Source of the DNA: Callipepla californica brunnescens
Lineage: Eukaryota; Chordata; Aves; Galliformes; Odontophoridae
DNA length: 64,000 bases
Direction of reading: 5' to 3'
NCBI GenBank assembly: GCA_023055505.1
Contig: JALIRH010000078.1
Span: 558,001-622,000 of the forward strand
Shown: positions 53,255 to 64,000 of the stretch, piece by piece
Numbering within the stretch: the first letter of the stretch is position 1
How the letters are laid out: the number at the start of each line of letters is the position of its first letter
The notes under the pieces: generated by a model
Told to the model about the DNA's origin: nothing
Databases searched by the model: none
Seen by the model: only the letters and a program-made list of their open reading frames with translations
Translations under genes and position numbers: made by a program

Positions 53255-53410
53255 CAGGAGGACTGGAATTTCAGTGCTGTTCAAGAAGCGTTTAGATGAG
53301 GTGCTAAGGGATTTGATTTAGTAGCTTAGTGGGTAGGGATGGTGGTAGGAGGATGGTTGGACTAGGTGATCTTGTGGGTCCTTTCCAACCTCATGGATCT
53401 ATTAATCTAT
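53255..53410 (+). mobile_element. CR1-like 3' end, sense
   Basis: Contains gtgctaagggatttgattta, ggttggactaggtgatcttg and ctttccaacct, ending in imperfect attaatctatg repeats. The same family occurs inverted at 54985-55095. Confidence 0.75.
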
Positions 53411-53475
53411 GAAACTTGATGATCCCTGGGGTCCCTTCCAACCCCAGCCATTCTATGAGTCTGTGATTCATGCTG
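53411..53475 (+). mobile_element. Second CR1 tail directly behind the first
   Basis: gatgatccctggggtccctt then ccaaccccagccattctatg is a standard CR1 end. It follows the previous tail without a gap, as in nested or neighbouring insertions. Confidence 0.75.
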
Positions 53476-53689
53476 TGCTGTCTCCTGGCACAGCAAAGGC
53501 TGCTCAAGATACATTCCTTGTTTCCACTTCCACTGAACTCACTGGCATCTCTTAAAAGCATTCCCAGCCAGTCAATGCAGTGCAAAGAGTTTTTTGAGGC
53601 TAGAAGGAGATAGATGTGCTCGATAAGGGCCACCAAAACATCTAAGGTGAAGTCAGTGAGCATTGAGGCACCACTGCCCAGCAGCTCTG

Positions 53690-54030
53690 GTCCACCACAG
53701 AGTCAAGTGCAAGGTCTTGCAGCTGGGTTGTGGCAACCTCTACTGTTGATACGAGCTGAGGGGACGAAAGGATTGAGCACAGCCCCACCAAAAACAGCTT
53801 GGGGTGCTGGTGGATGGCAGCTAACCATGAGCAATGCGCCCTTGCTGCCCAGAAAGCCAACTGCGCCCTGGGCTGCATCCAAAGCACGGCCAGCAGGGCA
53901 AGGAAGGCGATCCTGGTCAGATGCTTTCCTGTGCAAACTGATTTAGGGAACCTGTTCTTGGGGGAGGCAGAAGGGGGCTGGTCTGGGGGTCTCCAGAGGT
54001 CCCTTCCAGGCCCTATAGTTCTGTGATTCA
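53690..54030 (+). mobile_element. CR1 fragment with internal deletion, sense
   Basis: Begins with distal CR1 coding text (caaggtcttgcagctgggtt; ccaactgcgccctgggctgc) and ends with 3' tail text (tcccttccaggccctatagt, gtgattc). Middle parts usual for the family are missing. Confidence 0.8.
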
Positions 54031-54984
54031 GTGAGTTGTTCTCTGCCATCCCTGAGATGAACTGGTACCTCACTGGGCCCTTGGCAAACCCCTCAGCTGT
54101 GGCACATCCTAAACAATGCTTTGGGATCTATGCTAAACAGGCCACATTCAGGCTCTGCAAGCACAGGACACCCTCCACCCCTGCATGTAGCACTGCTAGC
54201 TGCTCTGAGCCCCTGCAGTAATTCACAGGGATGAAAAGTCATTCTGTTGTGTCCTTTCTGCTCAGATGACAGCTGGCAGATAGAGCTACTTGGAAAATAG
54301 TGCTGTTTTTCTCACCTGCAGGGCCTCATTCCAAACCACACTGAGAATTATCAGTTATTTTTAGCCCACCTGGGCTCATTTTCTCACTTTGCCCTTCTTA
54401 ACCATTACCTTGGTCTCCTGACAGCACTTGCAGGCTCAGACAAGGAAGGCATTTAGCTACCAGCACTCCTCGTTGTGCCAGGGCTCCTGCCCTTAAGGTT
54501 TTGTCTCCTTTGTCTTCAAGTGGCTTAGCTGGAAGAAAGCTAAGTGAAACAGACACAGAAGCAGAGACACATGATGTCTGTGCTGTAAGAAGTCAGAACC
54601 AAGGCTTGAACTGTACAGCTTCAGGCAATGGGAAGAAGTCACACCTTGTCATGAACACCTCCAGAAAGCAAAGCTGTCCACTTGCTCCTCTGGTGTCCAC
54701 ACTAACTGGGGAAACCTAAAACTGCCTAAAGAATTGCCTCACCTTGCAGGCTGGGCAGACAGACAACTGGAGTTTCCAGATTTTAGGCACTCCTGGAGTC
54801 GTCATGCCTTACTTGTCATGCAGAGTCCTAAGCTTTGGCTTACAGCTGGGATCCTGAAGTTACAGCAAGCAGGAGGCCAGAGCTCCTCAGACAGAAGCAG
54901 GAATTGACAAGCAGGACCCCAGACAGACCAGACCAGCCCAGAGGAAAAGTGAAGTCAGCTGCTAGGATCCAAGCAATGGTGGTC

Positions 54985-55095
54985 TCATAGATTCATAGAT
55001 ACATTAGGTTGGAAAGGACCTACAAGATCATCTAGTCCAACCGTCCTCACACCACCATCCCTACCCACCAAGCTACTAAATCAAATCCCTTCAGC
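54985..55095 (-). mobile_element. CR1-like 3' end, antisense
   Basis: Plus-strand tctcatagattcatagatac, aaggacctacaagatcatct and ccaagctactaaatcaaatc mirror the element at 53255-53410 on the other strand. Confidence 0.78.
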
Positions 55096-55294
55096 ATGAA
55101 GCATCCTCACAGTCTGTAATACACTCCAAAGTGAAGCACAACCACCCTCTGACCTGATAACAAGCAAGCAGTGTCAGAGTAACTCGCAGAACCTGAGCTC
55201 AACCAGTAGCACTACTGAAGCAGACATGGGAATTACTGTTTAAAAAGGCCATTCCCAGGCTTCTCCTCATCTTTGATAAAACCTGAAATTGCTA

Positions 55295-55398
55295 TCAAAG
55301 TAACTCAATCCTCTACTATGCCTATGGAGTAAGGGTCAGTGGAGCTTGTCAAAGTAACTCAATCCTCTACTATGCCTATGGAGTAAGGGTCAGTGGAG
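55295..55398 (+). repeat. 54-bp tandem duplication
   Basis: Two copies starting TCAAAGTAACTCAATCCTCT, period 54, identical over the first 50 bases. Perfect identity suggests a recent event. Confidence 0.95.
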
Positions 55399-56939
55399 AA
55401 CAAGCTCCTGCAAGCTTCTGGAGTCATGAAAGCAGTGCTTTCACACAGACCCTGTGCCTCCTTTTGGAAATGTCCTGGCATGACACAGTTGACCACTTAC
55501 CCACCATAAGAAATGCTGCTGATTTTCCTGAGGCTCAACTCTCACTCAGACATATCTAGAAGTAAGATGAGGAACCTCAGGCAGGAACCGACCCGGCACA
55601 GTCCAGAAATGACCCAGGAAAGCCCCTGTAGGTGGCCACGATCAGAATTACGATGTTAACTCACCAGTACTGGACAGTTCCTCCAAGGTCAGCACACAGG
55701 CTAGTAGCTTTCTACCTGGGTGTCTTTGCAAGGTGGCAATAACTAGGAATGTGACAGATACATCAGAATAACTGGAGTGCCACTTGGAGCACATTTAAGA
55801 CCTCCTCCTCAACCATGTTCTGCAAACGTGTCTGAGTTTGCCAGGATGTAAGATGGCACACAGTTAGACACAAGAAGGTGGTCACACGGATGGCTCTTAA
55901 GCAGCTTCTCCTCTTAAAGCTTCCCTGAAAAGGACAGCCGTTTCTTGAGGATTCATAGGAGGCAAAACACAACACCAAGGCAACCATGAGGACTGCTGGA
56001 CAGCCACGGTCAGCGAGGAAGATGCAGGGTGCCCTGAGGAAGGCAGCAAAAACCAGAAGTGGACGGCAGCAGTTACAGAGGTCACATGCATTGGTCTGAA
56101 GCCAGCGAGCCAGGTACCACTGGCAGGTTACAGCACTTCCAGGGAAGGCTAATTTCAAAGACAACGACCCAAACACGTGTCTGGCTGCTCTCAACTGGGC
56201 ACAATCCTACTTCCCCCTCTCCACCTCACACTAACACTCCCTTACCCTACAACCAAGCAGGCATAGCGCAGCAGCACTGCAGAGCTTGCATGGATTAAGA
56301 TCTTTCTCTTCGCTCCCTGGATGCTGTCTCAGCTGTCTCAGGTGCTAAAATATTCCTGGAAGGAGAGGAAATACCAATCTTTAGCCTAAATGTTACTAAA
56401 CCTAACAAAGCTTAGGAATCCCTCTCAGCAGTACACAGTAGGCATCATGGTTATTTTCAAGCAAGCCTCAGTTTACACTTCGTTACTACAGCTCTTCCTA
56501 GAGCCCAGGGCAAGCTGCAGGGACACAGCATTGCAAAGGACAGCACATTTTGGCTAACCAAGGTGAGTCTGCAGGCCAGAGCCAGCAAGCTAGGGCAATG
56601 TGAAGAGCTAAGCTGGGCTCTGAGGTAGAGAGATGATTCTGCCAGAACCTCCATTAAGAAAACAAAGCCAACCTCCATTTAAAACCCAGTGTTAAGTGAC
56701 ACTGTTTTGTGCAGAAAAGCAACACGCTGCAGCACAAGGCAGCAAAGCAGCAAGTCACAAGTGAAGAAGCTGCAGCAGCTTTAGAAGCTGCAGCCTGAGC
56801 CAGCCACTATGAACAAGCCTGCAGCAATGGCTGCAGTGGCAAAACTCCTTTAACAGGCCACAACAAATGTACAGTCTCAACTGCAGAAGTGTAGGCTGGG
56901 AACGAACACACTACACTCTCCAAACTGGCAAAATCTGCA

Positions 56940-56945
56940 TTTAAT
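56940..56945 (-). terminator. Possible distal PPP1R8 poly(A) signal (ATTAAA)
   Basis: Minus-strand ATTAAA followed by GT-rich DNA (gagagtgtagtgtg). It would give a 3' UTR of about 2.3 kb. It is less convincing than 58131. Confidence 0.3.
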
Positions 56946-58130
56946 TTACAACATAGTAAAGGTTACAGGTAAAAAGCTCAACAGAAAGTGTGAAAAGGCC
57001 TATTACATATTACACAAGTGTACAAACTTCTGTACAAAGCCCCTGGATGTTATACTGTCCCCCCCTGTACTGGCCAGCTATGGCCTCTAAGCTCTGAAAT
57101 AATGAGAGCTTGTACAAACCCAGGGAGGAGAAGAGCTTTAAAAACCAATAAGCAGTAAAGCTTCCCTTTTCAAGAAAGATCTTGCAAAGAGCCACTGGCA
57201 AAAACAAACAAACAATGAAAAATAAAAAATAAAAATAAAAAGATGACCTGTTCAATGCTTACTTGCTCTAACTAGTCTTACTGTAAAGAGCTGCCTTCAT
57301 AAAACAGACTGGCTGGAAGCAGAAAACTCTACATCCTGGAAATAAGCAACAACAAAAAATAAAAGAGTGAGATTTTGAGGGAGAGTACGGAGTGTTTGAA
57401 AGAAGAATGTCTCATTTTCAATAGCAACTAAGCACAGAGTGGCACAGCTATATCGTGGAGAAGTTAGCATGTTCACCAGAGTAATACTCTGAGCTAGATA
57501 TGAAGGCATGGGTGGGAACAAACCAGTCTCTAAAGGCATCACTGCTATGGATGTGGGGTAGCAACGAACTCTTACTGCCTCAACGCCACGGCAGATGCAG
57601 TCACTCTGCAGATGAAGAAGTCACACTGATTTTGAAGCATCTCTCCAAAACAAGCCCAGTGCTTACAGCACAGCAGAGGCACTATAAAGCACCACTGCTT
57701 CAGAAACCACCATATTTTCTCAGAAATTCCTAGCCTGGTAGCTGCAGTATTGTACACACTAACGAGTAGCTGGGTACCACTGAACAGTTGGTACCACTGT
57801 CATTTTAGTGCACATTTCCTGGAGGAATCCCCCGAGCAAAGGAATGTGACTATATAGCTGAACTGCAATATAGTGTGTTAAAATAAATCTAAGGAAAAAA
57901 AAATAAAGGGAGAGCTCTGGCCTTACCTTGCATAAAGGCATACAATCTGAATGAATCAGAACCAGATTTTCAAATATAAACCAAGGATTTCATGGGCTAG
58001 AACAACAATCCAAATCACACTTCTCATTTCTCCTAATGGGGAAAAATGCTGAAATAGTAAAAAAAAAACAAAAAAAAAAAAAAAGGAAAAAAAGTAATGT
58101 CATGAAACCAACTTGAACTTGGCGTACTGC

Positions 58131-58136
58131 TTTATT
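58131..58136 (-). terminator. Probable PPP1R8 poly(A) signal AATAAA
   Basis: Canonical minus-strand hexamer 1.1 kb past the stop, followed downstream by a long T-rich run (58035-58095 on the plus strand is A-rich). The resulting 3' UTR length resembles my recollection of the human mRNA. Confidence 0.6.
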
Positions 58137-59234
58137 CAAGGTGAGGCAGAATCTTTGCTGAGAATTTGTAGTCTAGCTTTAGGTAGCACTTGATCCTTAT
58201 CCTCTGGTACTAGCAGCCAAAATGCTGTGTAGACTGCAGTTGTTAAACATGAGTCCTATAACACTACTGATGGCTGCTCGTGTTCACCTGTGCCTTGTTG
58301 CATGTCATATACTCTAAGCTCAGAAATGCCAGTTGCAAATAAGAATGAAACTATTTAAGTTAAAAGGGCCACCAAGTTTAAAAAAAAAAAAGTATCTTCC
58401 TCTGTGTAAATTCCACCTTGGGTTATCACTGTGCTGTTGATTCTTTGCACACTGCAGATAGTTTCCAGCTGCCAGTGAAATATTCCTAGGCTTGCCATGC
58501 TTGTTTGCTGCCACAAACACCAACACAAGCTCAGATCCATCCACGGGTGCCTCTTTATCCACCCACACAGCAGCCAGCTGTTCAGTACAGCTCAGGAACC
58601 CCAGATATTCCTCGTCCATCTCAACTCCAAGTTCTCACAAACTGATGCTGCAGTGTTCTAACTGGAAATTAAAACAAGCTGTAGCCAAACCAGAAAAAGA
58701 AATAAAAGAAATGCCCCACATGGGTGAGGTTTTGGAAAAATAAAAAAGAAAAGCTGGCCTGTATTTTGTGAGTTTTAGAACTCAGACCAGTGGGATTTCT
58801 GAAAGGCCTGGCCCCAAGAATATTGAATTCTGATACAGCTGACCTGCTATGAGCAAGCCTGGCAAGAATGACATTACTCATAGTAAGCACAACACCTAAA
58901 TACACACGTTTGCAGGGTCACGCCATAAATGATAACTAAACTGTGTGATTCTGCCCCTTCAACTTATAAGATCAAAATTCAAAGGCCTCTGGGGACAGAG
59001 GCTAAGAAAAGGCTGCCATATGTTTTGGTTCAAAGGGAGATGTAGCTATATTGTTCTTTTGTTTTTTTTTTAAACAGTTATAAAAATGTTTTAAGACGGA
59101 TCTTTAAAGGATTATTTCACTTCTCTAATCTCTGTATTACATCTGGTTAGGACATTAAGATTTCAAAAGGACAATACTACACATAAACAGTTTATGGAGT
59201 TCACAACTCCCACCCTCCCTCAGCAAAAGCTAAC

Positions 59235-62200
59235 TCAGATCAGCAGGGAAGGGGTTGGCTTCTTGCCCGGCCATGCCTCCTTTGCATATTTCTTCTTCTT
59301 GGGTTCATTCACAGCTTCAGGATTAAAGACAGCAGGATTTGGAGCCGGGTTCATGTTAACTGTTGAGGGTACAACAGGAGTCAAGTCCACATCTGGGGCA
59401 AGATTGGGATAGGGCATTGGCAGGCCACCGATGAGTGCTGTCCCGTGGACGCCGTGTGATTGGGAACCTGCCTCATTGTGAGTTGGAGGCAAGCCACCAT
59501 ATAATCCTCCACTGTAGGGAAAGTTTTGCATACGCCGCGTTGCAGAGTCATCCGTGGCCAGTGAGCCTGGATTGTCCAACCGTTTTTTCTGTAGAGGGAA
59601 GCAACGTAACATTTATTCAAAATACATGAAACAAGGCCACTTAAACTGGATGTCTACACGATTCTCCCCCAAAACACACTTGGAGTGGCCACAAATAAGT
59701 AGTTACAGACATGAGTGGATTTCCCAATCTTTGTCCCAGAATGTTTTTTTTGGGTTTCTTGGAAGACCACTCAATAATAAATTGTTGAAAGAGCACAATA
59801 GTGTATTGGTCCTGAGCTTTTCCTGAAAGCCAGACCAGGTAGGTCATCAGTCAGTAACACAATCCCTCTTTTCCCCTTTAGTAAGAAAGAAATTGGAATT
59901 TCTACATCACTTGAGTGATCCTGATCATTTGAAGCTTCTCCTGCAAGCAGTAAGTTTGTGGCTGAGGTATAATGATCCTTTCCTACATACATTATTTAGT
60001 CTATACAAACAACAAACGTTGCTCAGTTGTATATAATTTCCTAGACTATTCAAATTAAACATAGTGCTGGCAAGACACTCATCCTGGAACAGTCTTAACT
60101 CCCCTAGTACTATCAGAGAACCTTACCCAATCTTTAGCACTTACAGCATCTCAACAAACCCTTTCTCGTTTCTACTTTTTGTTTTCCATATTCTCCCACT
60201 ATTTCAACCAATGCCTGGTGTCACAACACTGAAAAGTGGTTCTTCTTTTGGGGTGCCAAAAAAATTGCCATTGATCCCATGTGCTACTAAAGAATGAAGA
60301 TAAGCTGGACTTAATGCAAAATGGTCAGTCTGCTAAATGGTAAAATTGTGATACACAAACACAACTCCTCCTTAAAAAGAAAATCCCTTCCACCATAGCA
60401 TATTATGTTTCTAAGAAGTAACCCACACGGTGAGTTGGTCACTGCATTGATTAGAAACTTGAAAGTCACTGTACCTTAACAGGGACTACTGCTGTCTGTA
60501 CCATGTTCCTGAAACGCCCAACAGAAGGGTCCACATCCTCTGCAAAGAGAACAGTGCAGCTTTCAGAAACAGCAGAGAAAAAGACAGAACATCTGTCAAG
60601 TAAAGGAACTTACATTAAGAACTGACACACAGATCCACTTCTTTAAAAGCAAGCACTCTGGCAGCCCTCAGAAAGCACAAGCATGCTTCAATAAAGAAGA
60701 GATAAGAGTTTGGGTGGGGACACCTAGTGGTTTTGTCTTAAGGAGAGTTCATCTGTTACTTTGCAAGGAAAACTTCCATTCAAACAGAAAATGGGGAAGT
60801 GATCTAGGAGAAGGGACAGATGGACAGCCAGGATTACACTGCTCAGACAGAAAGGAACTGTGGGCTGAAAGGTGCAGCTGGACAGCACGCTGTGCGTGCT
60901 GAAAGGCACAAGAGCTAGTCCTGAAATGCCTTGGGAAAGCTGGAAGAAGTCAGAAGAATTCAATGCAGCCTCTGAAAATCAAACATGAGGATGTTCTGAG
61001 AGCTACATTATGAATAAGGATGGTTATCCTGGGTGTTATGCACTATCAAATTAGGACAGTTCAGTCCTCATTTACATTCTAGAGAAGGCAAAGAATTTAA
61101 AACCCTTCATTCTTTTGGACCCATGAGATCTTTCCAACATCTGATTAAAAACTGAACAATGAAGCTGAATGCGACATCTCCATCCTGCACAAAATCATGC
61201 AGAAACTTTACAGAGAGAAGGAAGGCAGAAATCACAGATTTAAGTGAGACAGGACAGCTTCTCTGAAATAGCAGATCTCAAATACTCCCTGCCAAATTTC
61301 TGTTCTCTTACCTACATATAGCCATGAGGAATCTTGATGAGAATACTGAAAAGAGGGCTTTAAATGTCATCAGCCAGAGATTAAACTGCTTACCTGGATT
61401 GATGATTTCATCATCATCACTGAACGTCACTCTGGAATTCTTCCTTTTTCTCTTTGGTCTCTGAATATCCAAGTTCCCTTCCTCTATGGTTAGTGTGGAA
61501 ATTCTTTTGTTGTGGGCTGTATTAAACTCTGTCAGGTTCTAAAATAAATTAGAGAAGAAACATTTTAAGCAAGGAGTGTGTGAAGTCTGCTTTTATCATC
61601 AGCCATGCATGTTAAAAGATTGCCACCTACTGTTTAGCTTCAACTCTAGACCCCTAGGAAGAGAAAATGTTTTGATGCTGAAACAATTATTCAGAGATGC
61701 TGTTGAGTGTTTCTGTTGAGATGCTCAAAACTTAACTAGGCCGGTCCTGGGCAACTTGCTCCAGCTGACTTTGCTTGAACAGAAGGGTAGGACCAAATGA
61801 TCCTGAGAGTTACTTTTCAACCTCAATGATCCTGTGAATACCATGCAAACTGCTTTGCCACTCTCCACTAGCTAACTGTAGCATTCACTGTTACTTAGCA
61901 ATGGAAAACAACATGGGAAATCACCAGTGACCTAGCTGGTAAGAGACAATCCTTTGTAAGGCCTGAAATCCCTCTATGAAGAGATGATCGGAACAGTGGG
62001 ATTATTAGAGGACTGATTATGGGAAAAAGTATGAAGATACCTTTTTGTGGCATAATTAGATGATCTGTACGTTTCTGCCAGCAGAAGACACCCCAGACTG
62101 TCTTCTTGAACACGAAATTAAGAACCTGAACCAAGCAAAGTAGTAAAAAATGCCATCTGTTGCAGATGGGTAAGCCACCTAAGAACAATGGACTATCATA

Positions 62201-63150
62201 CTCACATCAAGCTCCGTCTCCTCTTCTGGCAGGCCCAGCAAACCCTTGAGCTCTTCATCTTCACCACCCATTTTCTCATCTCCTTTAACTGCTGATGGCA
62301 GTGTCTGAGGCTTCTCTCGCAGAGTATACGCCCGTGTAGAAGCACCAAATGAAACTGTGGAGTCAATGGGTATCTGTTGGGGTTTGTGAGCTTCCAAACG
62401 GATATGACCCAAGAACGTGCCGTGTGCTGAGAAGAACATCAGAATGGACAGCAATGTTAGTCATCTGCTCAAGTTCACAGTATTCAAGCCCTGAGAAGTT
62501 CAAAACCTGTACACAGGTTCTGGAGATACAAATCAATGAAGCACTGCTCAAAACATTCGCTGTGTACATTTTACTACTGTCTCACAAATTAAGACAACAT
62601 GCACCAATCAGCAGACAATCCTGTACCCCTCAATGTCTGGAATCATTCCCTTGGTGGGAAACACAGTACGTCAGCTTTTAGATCTCAGGAAACCATCCTC
62701 AGAACAGAAAATTTCATTACAGTTGCGAAGGGAAGGACAAGCAATTTTCTTTCACTCTCTCTGACTCTTAAGTGTTCAGAAATGCTGCTTTAAACATGAA
62801 GCAGAGGTAAGCTGCCTGGAACAAGCACTCACTTGCTCTTATCCACTGCCAATCTTTCACTAGGATGCTGCTTTAGATTATGACCATCTAGGCACACAGT
62901 GCAAACAGAAACAAAAAAGAAAAGGAATGTATCTCATTCAAAAATGTTGAAGCACTGGAACAGTGGTTCTGTTGGATTAAATGTTATGCTACTTACTGCT
63001 GTTTAGATCTATGAGGAAAACCCTCTTGAGATGTTTGTGATAGACCAAGGCAGCGTGGACCCGAGAGCAAGACTGGTGGTCAATGGTAAAATCACACAGA
63101 TCAGGATTTCTCCCGAAGAGATAGTACTTCTTCTCATCAATAATGAGTTT
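59235..63150 (-). CDS. PPP1R8: PPP1R8 (NIPP1), nuclear inhibitor of protein phosphatase 1, 3' exons
   Basis: Five exons: 62997-63150, 62206-62426, 61394-61538, 60475-60539 and 59235-59588. They encode 312 residues that match human residues 40-351 without length change. The first exon here starts KLIIDEKKYYLFGRNPDLCD and, with the next (HGTFLGHIRLE), forms the FHA domain that binds phosphothreonine in splicing and mitotic partners. The third exon carries basic KRKRKNS followed by RVTF (residues 200-203, 61422-61433), the PP1-docking motif. The last exon is Gly/Pro-rich and ends AKEAWPGKKPTPSLLI, the region known for RNA binding. The first 39 residues and the promoter lie beyond 64000; 63151-64000 is intron. 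The protein is a nuclear-speckle PP1 regulator. Confidence 0.96.
61720..61845 (+). mobile_element. CR1 3' tail fragment in a PPP1R8 intron
   Basis: Contains accaaatgatcctgagagtt, cttttcaacctcaatgatcc and tgtgaatacc, a diverged CR1 end, opposite in orientation to the gene. Confidence 0.65.
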
Positions 63151-64000
63151 CTGAGGTAGAATATCAAACAGAAGAAGATATTAGACCCCTGGAGTCCTTT
63201 GGAGCTTCCTGGAAAAGTTCAAGAATGTGAATAAACAGAGTAAATGCAAAACAAAGCATCACTGTTCGATATAGAAATGTGTGTGTCTTCTTTTTAAATT
63301 CAGAACAGCTGCGTATGGAAGATGCCCAGTTATTCCCTTCTCTCCAATTCAAGAGTGCCTGGGATGGACAATAACTCTTCAAAGTGTGAGACTGTCTCGC
63401 TACAGAAGACATCTGCTCACAGTGTTCTTTATACATTACTCAATGCAGTTATCTTGTGCCTTGTCCAAGCCAGGAGTCTGTGCCAAATGATGTCTAGTCC
63501 AATATAAAACAACAAAATTGTAATGTTACTGTATAGAAAAGGAAACATACCGTGTAAAAATAAACACATTCTGCACTGTGAATCCACACTCAAGCCCATT
63601 CAAGCAACCTATTAATTTTATGCTTTTCTTCTTAATTCATGCCTGTTCTCATCTCTTCTTCAAACAAGATTTTGCATGCCATAACATCACTTATGTAAAA
63701 CATGTCTGAAAAGCACAATGCACCACCCTATGGTGTGTGCAATATACTTCTATTAACAGATTTGATTGAAAGGAACTCCTGAATACCAAAGTACCTAAGC
63801 AGCCTTCTTTCTCACTGCACTGCAAGGCCTCAGTTTAATCTCTGTTTTCTTGCTTCCAGCTGCACGACACCAATGCTGGCAATACACTTGCTAACAGATG
63901 GCTTCTCTTGTTTTTTTGGAAACCTTTACCAAAGCCCACACCATTTTTAATACCCTGATAAGGGAATGCAGATGATATGTTTTCCATAAAAATGAGTTCA
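63151..64000 (-). other. PPP1R8 intron, part inside the window
   Basis: No exon for the missing N-terminal residues is found here. The stretch is AT-rich and shows no recognised repeat. Confidence 0.6.

Larger units (their letters stand above)
48990..56919. other. Intergenic region between THEMIS2 and PPP1R8
   Basis: About 8 kb without a recognised gene. It contains an antisense CR1 piece (50190-50350), an AT microsatellite (51607-51624), a tail-to-tail pair of CR1-like 3' ends (53255-53410 and 54985-55095), further CR1 pieces (53411-53475, 53690-54030) and a 54-bp tandem duplication (55295-55398). Open frames up to 157 aa lack recognisable similarity. Confidence 0.6.

Noticed and set aside
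55763..56194. 143-aa minus-strand frame, Cys- and Leu-rich
   Set aside because: No family is recognised, there is no promoter or exon context, and several overlapping frames of similar length occur nearby. It could be a lineage-specific transcript, but the sequence alone does not support a gene.
59589..64000. Possible SCARNA1 (an H/ACA scaRNA that I recall as hosted by PPP1R8 in human) in an intron
   Set aside because: I could not place H and ACA boxes within two convincing hairpins by eye. A covariance-model search (Infernal with the Rfam model) of these introns would settle it.

Overview
The window is nuclear DNA from a bird, most likely chicken or another galliform. All genes are split by GT-AG introns. 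The gene order matches the human 1p35.3 neighbourhood, and the interspersed repeats are almost all CR1 LINE fragments with the avian-type 3' end. The gene-dense, GC-rich middle part would fit a microchromosome (chicken chromosome 23 from memory of this synteny; not verified).

Layout, left to right: EYA3 (+, complete coding sequence, 17 coding exons, 1288-28633); XKR8 (-, 3 exons, 32195-33817); SMPDL3B (-, 7 exons, 34733-39693); RPA2 (+, 9 exons, 40027-42984); THEMIS2 (-, 5 coding exons, 45411-48871); an intergenic stretch of about 8 kb with CR1 pieces and small duplications; and PPP1R8 (-, last five coding exons, 59235-63150, 5' part beyond the right edge). EYA3/XKR8 and RPA2/THEMIS2 are tail to tail. 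SMPDL3B/RPA2 are head to head across 333 bp of GC-rich promoter DNA. I joined the exons by eye from splice sites, reading phase and remembered similarity to the human proteins. Every joined reading frame stays open and gives a length equal or close to the human protein: EYA3 574 aa, XKR8 396, SMPDL3B 455, RPA2 267, PPP1R8 residues 40-351. The exception is THEMIS2 (576 aa), which appears to lack part of its first CABIT region.

The genes do not form one pathway. EYA3 (phosphatase and transcription cofactor, DNA damage response) and RPA2 (single-strand DNA binding) touch genome maintenance. XKR8 (apoptotic lipid scramblase), SMPDL3B (GPI-anchored phosphodiesterase) and THEMIS2 (immune signalling scaffold) act at or near the plasma membrane. 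PPP1R8 is a nuclear PP1 regulator. I found no evidence of a wholly new system. The points most worth a second look are the altered phosphorylation-site layout at the RPA2 N terminus, a perfect DEVD caspase site in XKR8, the shortened THEMIS2, ETS/IRF composite motifs upstream of THEMIS2, the promoter repeat between SMPDL3B and RPA2, and opposed poly(A) signals between EYA3 and XKR8.
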